Part shown: positions 16,988 to 26,050 of the stretch, piece after piece | Numbering within the stretch: the stretch's first letter is position 1 | How the letters are laid out: each line of letters starts with the position of its first letter | Origin: Desulfurellaceae bacterium bin18 | GTDB lineage: Bacteria > Desulfobacterota > Binatia > Bin18 | Length of the DNA: 64,000 nucleotides | Reading direction: 5' to 3' | Assembly (NCBI GenBank): GCA_002238415.1 | Contig: MPMI01000001.1 | Span: 237,669-301,668 of the forward strand | Made by a program: the position numbers and the translations under genes | Notes under the pieces: generated by a model | The model's database searches: none | What the model was told of the DNA's origin: nothing | What the model saw: only the letters and a program-made list of their open reading frames with translations

Positions 16988-17296
16988 ATGCAAACACTTG
17001 AAATGCTCCAAACTATAAAATGGATTTCGTCCCTGTACAGCGAAGAAACTCGGAAGATACTGTTTGAGGGTGTATTATTTCCTCGTACTCCCGATCCTGA
17101 AACGAGCGTCCTTATTCTGAACGCGACCCATGAAGTAGCTCGGGTGCGCTCTACCCTGCTTGCCCACCCATTCGCGGTCCAAGTTCTAACAGCGTTTGGT
17201 CTCAGTGAGATCGTAGAGGAGGACTGGCCTGTTGGTTTGTCAGCTCTCCTTAGGGCGAGAGAGAGGATGGAATACCGGAGTTACACTCTAGGTTAA
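16988..17296 (+). CDS. Hypothetical protein, 102 aa
   Basis: A small soluble protein with predicted helices, no recognised family. A purine-rich leader (GCAGGAGAAAAGAGAG) precedes the ATG, supporting translation. Its codon use is AT-richer than that of neighbours, as expected of accessory DNA, and it lies between the decayed toxin-antitoxin region and a haloalkane dehalogenase. Confidence 0.45.
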   Translation: MQTLEMLQTIKWISSLYSEETRKILFEGVLFPRTPDPETSVLILNATHEVARVRSTLLAHPFAVQVLTAFGLSEIVEEDWPVGLSALLRARERMEYRSYTLG

Positions 17297-17390
17297 TGGA
17301 AATCGTGCAGTACTGGTCAACGATGCAGGCTTGTTTTCAACCAGTGCAAGATCTCACAACTCCCTCAGAAATTCGTGAATACAGTGGTGA

Positions 17391-18305
<915 letters not shown>

Positions 18306-18392
18306 TGCCGGAACGACTCACCGAGGCGGCTATGGGATTCCATCCCTCCACACGATCTGGACGCCCGCGGAGGACAACGGAGAATCACAGCG

Positions 18393-18494
18393 ATGTTAAT
18401 CAGTACGAACATTCGCAACTGGGGCCCTAGCTCAGCCCCACGCACACTGATCGAGTGTGTCAAGCTGGCCGAAGCAGGCGGTATGAATACGTAG
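18393..18494 (+). pseudogene. N-terminal fragment of a luciferase-like monooxygenase
   Basis: A 33-codon frame (MLISTNIRNWGPSSAPRTLI, then ECVKLAEAGGM) matches the opening strand and helix of F420-type LLM proteins, then stops at TAG. A GGAG-containing leader is retained. No continuation is visible in other frames downstream, so this is a gene remnant. Confidence 0.6.
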
Positions 18495-18728
18495 TCCCAG
18501 AGGTGACTGCGACGGTCGATCCGACGCTAATTGAACAGCGTGACTGTTTATGCAGGTCCATTTCGTTGTACGTATCAGCACGTACTTCCGCCGAGTTTGA
18601 CAGATATGACCTTATCAGACGGAGCGGCTGGGCGACCCTTCCGCATGATCCCCCCCCTCAAGCAGCACCGCAACCGTAGGTTTTTGTACGGATGCCCCTG
18701 CTAGTCCATCCTGTCCGAACGATCTTTT

Positions 18729-18783
18729 CAACAAGGTTGTTGACAACAATTTTGTTGTACTGCAAGGTTCAACAAAACTGTTG
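18729..18783 (+). promoter_or_regulatory. Three tandem palindromes upstream of ATPase operon
   Basis: Three related dyads lie within 55 bases: CAACAAGGTTGTTG (18729), ACAACAATTTTGTTGT (18743) and CAACAAAACTGTTG (18770). The last ends 15 bases before the ATG and is followed by the ribosome binding site AGGAGG. Repeated dyads of this kind are typical operators for a dimeric repressor. The regulator is unknown. Both downstream ATPases contain winged-helix-like regions. Confidence 0.6.
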
Positions 18784-18798
18784 ATCAGGAGGGTATCC

Positions 18799-20022
18799 AT
18801 GAAATCATCTACTGGCCGCTGGGTCAGCGGCGACAACTTTTTTGATCGTGAGCGCGAGTTGCAGATACTGGAAACGCGGGTCCAAGACCGCAACCATGTG
18901 TTGCTGACCGGACAGCGGCGTATGGGAAAGACCAGTATCGTCCAGGAACTCGGCCGCCGCCTTGCGCCCAAAGGGTGGATCTTTCTTTCTACTGATGTTG
19001 AGGGCGCGACCTGTGCGGAGGACGCGATTGCGTCTATCGCAGCGGCCGTGCATCCCGTTCGCCCGATTGCGTCACGCTTTGCCACCACGATGCGGCGCTG
19101 GGTCAGCGACAAGGTCGAGGAGGTCAGTGCGGCCGAATTTCGCCTCAAGATTCGCGCCGGCCTGAATGCCGGAAGCTGGCGGCATTATGGGGACCAACTG
19201 CTGCGCGATTGCGTCGCGCAGGATAAGCCGGTGCTCCTCGTCATTGACGAGTTGCCGATATTCCTCAAGCGAATACTGCACGGTGATGACGGCGCTCGAC
19301 GGGTTGATGAATTCCTGAGCTGGTTGCGTGGGGTGTTGCAAAGTATCGGGGATGGCTCGCTGGTCCTCATCGTATCCGGCAGCATCGGGCTCGAACCGCT
19401 CGTCAAGCGGCTCGGCATCCCCGACCGTATCAACCATCTCTCTCCCTTTCGTCTAGGGCCGTGGGACCGTAAGACCAGCGTCACCTGTTTCGAGCAGCTT
19501 GCTGAGAGTTACGGATTACAGGTCGAGGACGAAGTGCCAAACGCTGTCTACGACGCGCTTGGCTTGGGTATTCCCCACCATGTGCAGTCCTTCTTCGCCC
19601 GATTGCGGGACCACGCCACTATGCAGGACCGGGACGGGGTGACAGTGGGAGATGTCGAAGAAGTCTATCGCACGGAGCTTCTTGGGCCATCAGGGCAGAA
19701 CGACCTTATGCACTACGAGACGCGGCTCAAGGAGGGGGTGGAAGAGAAGAGTTACTCTATCGTCATGGAGATTCTCGCGGAGGCGGCTACCCAGGAGGTG
19801 TTTACGTCGGACGCGCAACGCTGCCTCGAACGGCTGTACTCGGCCGTGGTTGATGATGCTGCAGGGCGCATTATGGACGCCCTCGACGTCTTGGTACACG
19901 ACGGGTATCTGGAAGCCGGTCTTGGCGGCTATCGCTTCCCCTCACGCTTGCTGAAGGACTGGTGGGCGGCGCGCTTTCGCGACCACCACACCCCCCTTAA
20001 AAGCCGACGCGCTAACGACTGA
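18799..20022 (+). CDS. AAA/STAND-type ATPase with C-terminal winged helix (archaeal-ATPase-like)
   Basis: A 407-residue P-loop ATPase resembling the archaeal ATPase/MNS STAND group. It opens with the FFDRERELQILE box, then Walker A GQRRMGKT (residues 38-45) and Walker B VLLVIDELPIF (about 145-155) with the usual Asp-Glu, and a sensor-like LIVSGSIGLEPL. The C-terminal third (about 320-400) looks like a winged helix. A TTG at 18781 is in frame, but the ATG at 18799 follows AGGAGG. The second ATPase gene begins 17 bases after its stop, so the two form an operon. No effector domain is recognisable; function unknown. Confidence 0.75.
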   Translation: MKSSTGRWVSGDNFFDRERELQILETRVQDRNHVLLTGQRRMGKTSIVQELGRRLAPKGWIFLSTDVEGATCAEDAIASIAAAVHPVRPIASRFATTMRRWVSDKVEEVSAAEFRLKIRAGLNAGSWRHYGDQLLRDCVAQDKPVLLVIDELPIFLKRILHGDDGARRVDEFLSWLRGVLQSIGDGSLVLIVSGSIGLEPLVKRLGIPDRINHLSPFRLGPWDRKTSVTCFEQLAESYGLQVEDEVPNAVYDALGLGIPHHVQSFFARLRDHATMQDRDGVTVGDVEEVYRTELLGPSGQNDLMHYETRLKEGVEEKSYSIVMEILAEAATQEVFTSDAQRCLERLYSAVVDDAAGRIMDALDVLVHDGYLEAGLGGYRFPSRLLKDWWAARFRDHHTPLKSRRAND

Positions 20023-20039
20023 TTACGAGGGGATATACA

Positions 20040-22415
20040 ATGAATACCGGACGCAAAATCCGCAAGTTCAATCCAGGGACGCTCCAACCCGACGACGAGG
20101 TGAGAGAACAGTTCGTCGTCCGCCAACACGAATTCGACATCGTGCTTGAGATCCTGCGCGGGAACATTGATGTGTCATCGTGCCAGCACGTTCTAGTGGT
20201 CGCCCCGCGTGGGCGCGGAAAAACCATGCTGCTGGCCCGCGTCGCCGCGGAGCTACGTGCTAACCCGGACCTCTCCGGGAGCCTGTTGCCGGTGCGGTTC
20301 ATGGAAGAGAGCCAAGAGATTTTTACTCTGGCCGACTTCTGGCTTGAAACGCTGTTCCACCTCGCCAGGGAGAGTGAGGCGCGCAATCCTGAGTTCGCGC
20401 GGGAGTTACGCGAGACGTACACCGCCCTGACCGGTCGCTGGGGCGAGCAGACGCTAGAAGAGCAGGCCCGCGCTGCTGTCCTGGAAGCAGCAAACCGGCT
20501 GGGGAAAAAGCTGGTGCTCATGGTCGAGAACCTGCAGTCACTCTGCAAGGACGTGGACGGCGACTTTGGCTGGAAGCTTCGTGGGGTCCTGCAGTCGGAA
20601 CCCCAGATTATGCTGCTCGCTACTGCCATCAGTCGTTTCAAGGGGCTGGACGATGCGCAGGAGCCGTTCTTCGAGCTGTTCCGTATCGTTGGGCTGGAAC
20701 CGTTGTCTACGGAAGAATGCCGAGACCTGTGGCAAGTAATTAGCGGCGACACGGTGAGCAAACGCGAGATGCGGCCGCTTGAGATCCTGACCGGCGGGAG
20801 CCCCCGCCTCCTGGTTATTGTCGCCGGGTTTGGGCAGCACCGGTCTTTGCGCCAGTTGATGGAAGAGCTGGTGACGTTGATTGACGCACACACCGAGTAT
20901 TTTCGGAGTAATATGGAAGTCTTGGCGAAGACCGAACGGCGCGTGTATATCGCGGTGATCGACCTCTGGCAACCGTCAACCACTGGCGCGATTGCGGCAC
21001 GGGCGCGTATGGACGTTCGTGCCGTATCGGCCCTGCTCGGCCGACTCACCGACCGAGGTGCGGTCATCTGGAAGGGAAGCGGCAAGAAACGGCAGTACGT
21101 CGCTGCCGAACGTCTTTACAGCATCTACTACAAGCTCCGGCGCGAGCATGATGAGGCGGCGGTCGTCCAAAACCTGATTCACTTCATGGTGGCGTTCTAC
21201 AGCGACTCCGAACTGGCTGAAATGTCCGATGCATTCATTGCGGAGGCGGCGCAGTCGCGGGCGATTCGCGAAGGCATTAAGCGGGCGGTCGCCGAGCTGC
21301 CGGAACTCGACCGCATCTTCTCTGACATGAGACGGCCGGGGATGGAAGGGGCGCAACCCGGCAAGGTTGAACTCTCCGGTTCACTGACTGTGACAGACAA
21401 CGAGGCAGCCGAACGGCTCTTGCAAGAGCTCTTCGCGACATTCGAGAAGGGGGAGTTCGAGAAGGTTCTCGAGACCGTGGACCAGGTGTTCGCTGCTCGG
21501 AGCGCAAATTTGCCTCGCGTACCAGAGTCATTAATTGCTCGGGCACTTCTTATAAAGGCGATGGCGTATAAGGAACTAGACGATTTCCAGGCGGCGATAG
21601 TGGCCTATGGCGAGGTAGTCACCCGTTTTGGGGCCAGTGACAGCCCCGAGGTTCAGGGGCTGGTGGCCTGGGCGCTGGGCGGCAAGGGCGATGCAGAAAG
21701 AGAGCGGGGGGAGTTGGGGGCGGCGATAGCGGCCTATGACGAGGCGGTCACCCGTTTTGGGGCCAGTGATAGCCCCGAGGTTCAGGGGCCGGTGGCCCGG
21801 GCACTGAGAAGAAAGGGCGATGCAGAAAGAGAGCGGGGGGAGTTGGGGGCGGCGATAGCGGCCTATGACGAGGTGGTCACCCGTTTTGGGGCCAGTGACA
21901 GCCCCGAGATTCAGGGGTCGGTGGCCTGGGCGCTGAGCAGCAGGGGCGATGCAGAAACCGAGCGCGGCCACACGGAAGAAGCTTTGCACACATGCGAAGA
22001 ACTCGAACGAAAACTCGACTCCTTGCCTGACGGTGAGAAAACTGAGTTTGAGTGGCAGGTAAGGTGTATGCGGACGAGGGCGCTACTGATTCAAGAAAAC
22101 TCCCGGGCCGCTATGGAGGCGTTCCGCTCTGCGTATGATGTGTTCGTACCTGACAAAATGATGAGCGAGATGCTCCACTTTGTGCCTGATTTGATTGCAA
22201 CTGGCGCCTCGGCGCCTGACCTTGTCGAGATTCTGTCGAGCGACAAGGCCAAATCCGAGACGTTGCGCCCCCTCATCGTTGCCCTCTGCGAGTATGATAC
22301 TGGCGAAGCGGAGGGCGCGCCCGAGGAGGTACGGGAGGTCGCGGCGGATATCATTGAGCGAATCGAGCAGCGAATAGAGGCAAGAGCATTGAAGGAGGGT
22401 TCTTCGGTTTACTGA
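20040..22415 (+). CDS. P-loop ATPase with winged helix and tandem TPR-like repeats
   Basis: A 791-residue protein. Residues 1-280 form a STAND-like NTPase: FVVRQHEFDIVLE box and Walker A APRGRGKT (55-62). The Walker B-like strand LVLMVENLQ has Glu-Asn where Asp-Glu is usual. A winged helix follows (about 300-360, TTGAIAARARMDVRAVSALL). Residues about 500-645 carry TPR-like helices, including three near-identical 43-residue units, and the C-terminus is helical. GAGGGG precedes the ATG. Partnered with the upstream ATPase, it may sense a ligand or peptide through the repeats. A role in defence or stress signalling is conjecture. Confidence 0.75.
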   Translation: MNTGRKIRKFNPGTLQPDDEVREQFVVRQHEFDIVLEILRGNIDVSSCQHVLVVAPRGRGKTMLLARVAAELRANPDLSGSLLPVRFMEESQEIFTLADFWLETLFHLARESEARNPEFARELRETYTALTGRWGEQTLEEQARAAVLEAANRLGKKLVLMVENLQSLCKDVDGDFGWKLRGVLQSEPQIMLLATAISRFKGLDDAQEPFFELFRIVGLEPLSTEECRDLWQVISGDTVSKREMRPLEILTGGSPRLLVIVAGFGQHRSLRQLMEELVTLIDAHTEYFRSNMEVLAKTERRVYIAVIDLWQPSTTGAIAARARMDVRAVSALLGRLTDRGAVIWKGSGKKRQYVAAERLYSIYYKLRREHDEAAVVQNLIHFMVAFYSDSELAEMSDAFIAEAAQSRAIREGIKRAVAELPELDRIFSDMRRPGMEGAQPGKVELSGSLTVTDNEAAERLLQELFATFEKGEFEKVLETVDQVFAARSANLPRVPESLIARALLIKAMAYKELDDFQAAIVAYGEVVTRFGASDSPEVQGLVAWALGGKGDAERERGELGAAIAAYDEAVTRFGASDSPEVQGPVARALRRKGDAERERGELGAAIAAYDEVVTRFGASDSPEIQGSVAWALSSRGDAETERGHTEEALHTCEELERKLDSLPDGEKTEFEWQVRCMRTRALLIQENSRAAMEAFRSAYDVFVPDKMMSEMLHFVPDLIATGASAPDLVEILSSDKAKSETLRPLIVALCEYDTGEAEGAPEEVREVAADIIERIEQRIEARALKEGSSVY
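21592..21978 (+). repeat. Three 129-bp tandem repeats encoding TPR-like units
   Basis: Units start at 21592, 21721 and 21850 with the conserved CGGCGATAG, and each encodes 43 residues (for example AAIAAYDEVVTRFGASDSPE onwards). The copies are nearly identical at DNA level, indicating recent duplication or gene conversion, so copy number may vary between strains. Confidence 0.85.
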
Positions 22416-22490
22416 CCCTCGCAGGAGAGCCGTAAGCGGACCTCGACAAACGCGTCGCCACACACGCCCGGCCCGGCGAAGGAGCAGAGG

Positions 22491-22513
22491 CGGGGGCCGT
22501 CGGGCGGCCCCCG
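22491..22513 (+). terminator. GC-rich hairpin after ATPase operon
   Basis: Perfect 9-bp stem CGGGGGCCG / CGGCCCCCG with loop TCGGG, about 75 bases after the ATPase stop codon. No strong T tract follows, so it may be a Rho-assisted terminator. Confidence 0.45.
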
Positions 22514-22571
22514 TGGGGGGTGTGGCAGGGGGTCATAAACACTGTTATGACTGCCTTATATGGGCGACGGT

Positions 22572-23828
22572 TTATGAAAAACCCATTACATCGTGGTAGT
22601 AATTCCAATAGCCACGAAGAGCCGCCTCAGTTATGAGGTTCTCCTGGTCCTCTGTCCCGGTACCACCCAATTCGATCATTGAGCATTCGCCCTTTCCTCT
22701 GACAATCGCTTGCTGTACCAGCTCTGTGGCATAGCCGTCTTCCATTGAGACATAGCCGGCCGGCCCGGCTAAATTGGCCTGTTTGATACGGATGCGGTGC
22801 ATCTCCTCGTCATCATCTTTAAAGCCAAAGAAGGTAAACACGAGCTCAAACCGGTCCGGTCCCTTGGGCAAAATCTGCCGGGTGGCCAGGGTGTTTTGAA
22901 TCTGCTGGACCACCAGGCTCGGGAAGATCGTCTGGATCTGGACATTCAGGTCGGTATCAAATTCTTGACGCGAGGTGAGCAGAGACGGATCAGCCAGGGC
23001 ATAGTCTTTTTGATAGCTATGCATATTCTTGCCTGTATACGCGGCAGTCTCCTCTTGCTCCGTCTTCCTGTAGGCGCGCACTATGCTGTGCCGGCCAGTC
23101 TCATCCATGGTGATGCCACCGCCTTGGGAGGAGCGGTACAGACCAAAAGTGGTCAGGAAGAGATGGAGCAGACTGGCATGATAGGGATCTTTCACATTCT
23201 CTGAATAGAGTTTCCAGTTGGCATGGGTGAATTGCCGGGCATAGCCCAGGACTTGCACGGGCCGATTGAAAACCCGGTCGAGCCACGGACGCATGGCCGG
23301 GCCAAGATAGTCGAAGAGGGGCTCGACCTCAGCAGAGAACGACGCGAAGATCAGACCGTTGTAGGTATCGACCTGGAGTTTCCGGAGTGAGTGCTGCGCC
23401 GGATCAAAGTCGGCCGGGTAGCCGCCCTGTTGATTAATCCCCTTACGGAACGGAACCCCAATCAGGTCGCCTTTCTGGTTATAACTCCACTGATGGTAAA
23501 TGCAGGTATGGCTGGCCTTATTCCCACGAGACTCGCGGCAGACCATGGCTCCCCGATGCGCGCAGCGATTGACAAAGGCGTGCAGAACGCCTTCTTTGTC
23601 ACGCGACACCACAATCGGCGTGTCGCCAACAAACGTGGCCTTAAAGTCACCAGGGTTGGCAACCTCGGCTTCGAGCCCGACATAACTCCAGGTTGGACCT
23701 CTGAAGATGCGTTCCTGTTCGCGGCTGTACACCGCAGGATCACAAAAGACCTGATACGGGACCGAGGTCATATCGGCTGTCGGCCAGTTGAAATCGACGC
23801 GAGAGTTTCCCATAGGCGAAAGGCTCAT
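22572..23828 (-). CDS. Rieske aromatic-ring-hydroxylating oxygenase, alpha subunit
   Basis: A 418-residue catalytic subunit. The Rieske 2Fe-2S ligands are C89-H91 (NRCAHRG) and C109/H112 (CIYHQW). The mononuclear iron ligands fit D-x2-H-x4-H in KDPYHASLLH (D214 region, H217, H222). The size and motif context resemble the anthranilate/salicylate-type alpha subunits. The frame extends 21 codons upstream, but the ATG at 23828 follows GGGAGG. No beta subunit, ferredoxin or reductase gene is adjacent, so electron transfer partners must come from elsewhere. Confidence 0.87.
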   Translation of the reverse strand: MSLSPMGNSRVDFNWPTADMTSVPYQVFCDPAVYSREQERIFRGPTWSYVGLEAEVANPGDFKATFVGDTPIVVSRDKEGVLHAFVNRCAHRGAMVCRESRGNKASHTCIYHQWSYNQKGDLIGVPFRKGINQQGGYPADFDPAQHSLRKLQVDTYNGLIFASFSAEVEPLFDYLGPAMRPWLDRVFNRPVQVLGYARQFTHANWKLYSENVKDPYHASLLHLFLTTFGLYRSSQGGGITMDETGRHSIVRAYRKTEQEETAAYTGKNMHSYQKDYALADPSLLTSRQEFDTDLNVQIQTIFPSLVVQQIQNTLATRQILPKGPDRFELVFTFFGFKDDDEEMHRIRIKQANLAGPAGYVSMEDGYATELVQQAIVRGKGECSMIELGGTGTEDQENLITEAALRGYWNYYHDVMGFS

Positions 23829-24115
23829 TGCGGCACCTCCCTGACGCTCTCTGACATGGAACGACTGACGCGCTCCGCTCTTCCAGACCATAGTAGATAC
23901 CGATTTGTTCGTATTCGCAAGTCAAGTTCAGGACGTCACGAGACTGAACGGGCAGAGGTGGGAAACTACTATGCGCTTTGCACGACCGCGTCTCGTTTCA
24001 ATACCTTGACAGAACCTGTCGAGGCTCTACTTCACAGCGAGGCAGGGGGGCTGGTCGCCCGCGCCCAAGCAGTTTAGAAGATCGCCATAGACTGTATCAT
24101 TGTTGAGGCCGGAGC

Positions 24116-24772
24116 ATGACATTAACATGGCTTGAAGAGCGAATCGCTCGAGCGCATGAATGCCGGGGGATCTGCATCAGTACCATTGTATTGCGCATGA
24201 TGATCGGTTTTGCCTTCATTCCCGCAGGGCTCAAGAAGCTGCTGGGACAGCCGTTTACCGATCCAGCGAACACGGGGGTTTTTCACGAGTTCCTGCATGC
24301 CTTTCATGCCACCGGTCGGTTCTATCAATTTGTCGGGGTACTGCAGCTCACGGCCGCCGTGTTGCTTATAACACAGCGCCACGCGACTTTGGGGGCGGCG
24401 CTTGCCGCTCCTATTCTTGTGGCAATTTTTGTGTTTTGCTGGAGCACAGGGGTGGTGCCCACCGCTATCGTCGTCACCTTGATGAGTTTGGGGCTGCTGG
24501 CGTTAATCCTCTGGGATATTCAGCGCTGGAAGGCGCTATTGGGCACGACAGCTCCGGCACCACCGACCGCCCACCCGGTGGTCAACATGCGGCTCTGGAG
24601 CCGCTGCGGCTGGCTCATTCTGTTGCTCTATTTTGTCAATACGGCGATAACCGGCCAGGTCTATCGGCCCATGGGTGTGGAGTGGTCCAACCCCTCGTTC
24701 ATTGTGCTGTTGATTATCGCCGTTTTACCTGTGGTGACCTTCGTTCTGGACTCACCGCCGGCTAAAGATTGA
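24116..24772 (+). CDS. DoxX-like integral membrane protein
   Basis: A 218-residue protein with about six membrane segments. The first helix, VLRMMIGFAFIPAGLKKLLG, is typical of DoxX/DoxD-like proteins. It starts 288 bases from the divergent Rieske oxygenase gene. DoxX members are linked to quinol oxidation or redox stress in some species, but the role here is unknown. Confidence 0.7.
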   Translation: MTLTWLEERIARAHECRGICISTIVLRMMIGFAFIPAGLKKLLGQPFTDPANTGVFHEFLHAFHATGRFYQFVGVLQLTAAVLLITQRHATLGAALAAPILVAIFVFCWSTGVVPTAIVVTLMSLGLLALILWDIQRWKALLGTTAPAPPTAHPVVNMRLWSRCGWLILLLYFVNTAITGQVYRPMGVEWSNPSFIVLLIIAVLPVVTFVLDSPPAKD

Positions 24773-25164
24773 GCGTTTACTGGGGGAAGGTCAACAGCCT
24801 AAGAGTACTTCTCACCTGACCTCACGTTATTCGAATTTGGTGCTGTGGCTCAATAACTTGATAATAGATTCCTCTTATATCCATGTGCCATGGACCACTC
24901 AACGTAGTTTCGATACCCGCCGTTCAGGCCAATGAAAGGAACCCACCCCGCCGCTCACGCGGCACCCCTCCCAAGAGGGGATAAAAAAGCTCCCCTCCTC
25001 GGAGGGGTGGCCCGAAGGGCCGGGGTGGGTTCCTTTATCAACGCGGGCGGTGGAGAGACAGAAACCTTGAAGGGAAGGGGATTTGGCGGTAGGAACAACA
25101 TAGAAACAACCCGCTCCGCTCTCCTATCTGGTCTGCATGGGAGCGACACCGAAGGAGGCGAAAA
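24773..25164. other. Gene-free interval with palindromic element
   Basis: 392 bases without a credible gene between the DoxX-like gene and the PhyH-family gene. The main content is a 102-bp inverted-repeat element (24935-25036). A purine-rich GAAGGAGGCG stretch just before 25165 is the ribosome binding site of the next gene. Confidence 0.6.
24935..25036. repeat. 102-bp MITE-like palindrome
   Basis: Perfect 16-bp terminal inverted repeats AAAGGAACCCACCCCG / CGGGGTGGGTTCCTTT enclose two smaller hairpins (CCCCTCC...GGAGGGG and GGCCCGAAGGGCC-like). The structure resembles a small non-autonomous mobile element or REP-type sequence. It is the only copy in the window. Confidence 0.6.
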
Positions 25165-25998
25165 ATGATCCGTGTAACCGAAGCAATGCGACAAGCTTTC
25201 TCAAGCGATGGCGTGATCAAAGCCGAGGGACTTTTGAGCGCGGCTGAGCTCGCCGAGTGTCGGCGTTGTTTTGACTTCAACCTCGCGAACCCAGGCCCGA
25301 CGGCTCTCGATATCTACAAAGGCACGAGCGACGAGCAGTACAACGATCTCGGCACTGCCAAATCGCTCGAAGTCTACGGGCCGATGCTGAAGAAGCTGGA
25401 TTTCGCGGAGTTCCTCGCTGAGCTCTGGGGGTCGGAGCACGTCTGGTATTTTGGGGAGGAGATTTTTGTCAAAGACGGCGGAAAGGTGGGCCGTACCCTG
25501 TGGCACCAGGACACGCCCTATTTCCCGTCCGAAGGGGCTCATCTGGCGAATATCTGGATCAGTTTCGAGGCCTTGCCGGCCCGGAACGCCTTGGAAGTCG
25601 TCCGGGGCTCCCATGTTGGCACCATGTACGATGGTGCGGCGTTTATGGACTCCAAGGACCCGACGCGGCCCCTGTGGGGCGGCGAGCATTTCCCGCGCCT
25701 GCCGGACATCGAAGCCGAGCGGGCCGAGGATCCCAATTCGTGGGACGTGGTCTCCTGGGATCTGGAACCCGGTGATGCTGTCGTGCTGCATTCGGGAGCG
25801 TTACACGGCGGAGCGCCGGTCGATGCATCCTGCACGACCCGCCATACCGTCGTGCTGCGTTTCTTCGGTGACGATCTCCGCTATCGGCCCTTCCCGGACG
25901 CCAAACCCGATTACTTCATGGATCTGCGCGCCTTTGATGTCGGCTCGCTGAAAGTCGGCGATTTGTACCGAGGTGAGCACTTCTTGCAGTTGCGTTGA
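25165..25998 (+). CDS. Phytanoyl-CoA dioxygenase (PhyH) family protein
   Basis: A 277-residue non-haem Fe(II)/2-oxoglutarate oxygenase. The facial triad is visible as WHQDTPYF (His-x-Asp) and LHSGALHGGAP (distal His), with a following TRHTVVLRFFGDD that supplies the 2-oxoglutarate-binding Arg. The GAAGGAGG site fixes the ATG. The acyl-CoA dehydrogenase gene begins 52 bases downstream, suggesting a two-gene unit acting on an acyl-CoA or a secondary metabolite. The substrate is unknown. Confidence 0.85.
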   Translation: MIRVTEAMRQAFSSDGVIKAEGLLSAAELAECRRCFDFNLANPGPTALDIYKGTSDEQYNDLGTAKSLEVYGPMLKKLDFAEFLAELWGSEHVWYFGEEIFVKDGGKVGRTLWHQDTPYFPSEGAHLANIWISFEALPARNALEVVRGSHVGTMYDGAAFMDSKDPTRPLWGGEHFPRLPDIEAERAEDPNSWDVVSWDLEPGDAVVLHSGALHGGAPVDASCTTRHTVVLRFFGDDLRYRPFPDAKPDYFMDLRAFDVGSLKVGDLYRGEHFLQLR

Positions 25999-26050
25999 GA
26001 CCGGTCGCGGGGATGGCGACGGGACTGCCAACTGAACGAAGGGCTTGATC

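Noticed and set aside
21576..21989. Minus-strand frame across the TPR repeats
   Set aside because: Repetitive shadow of the plus-strand TPR units.
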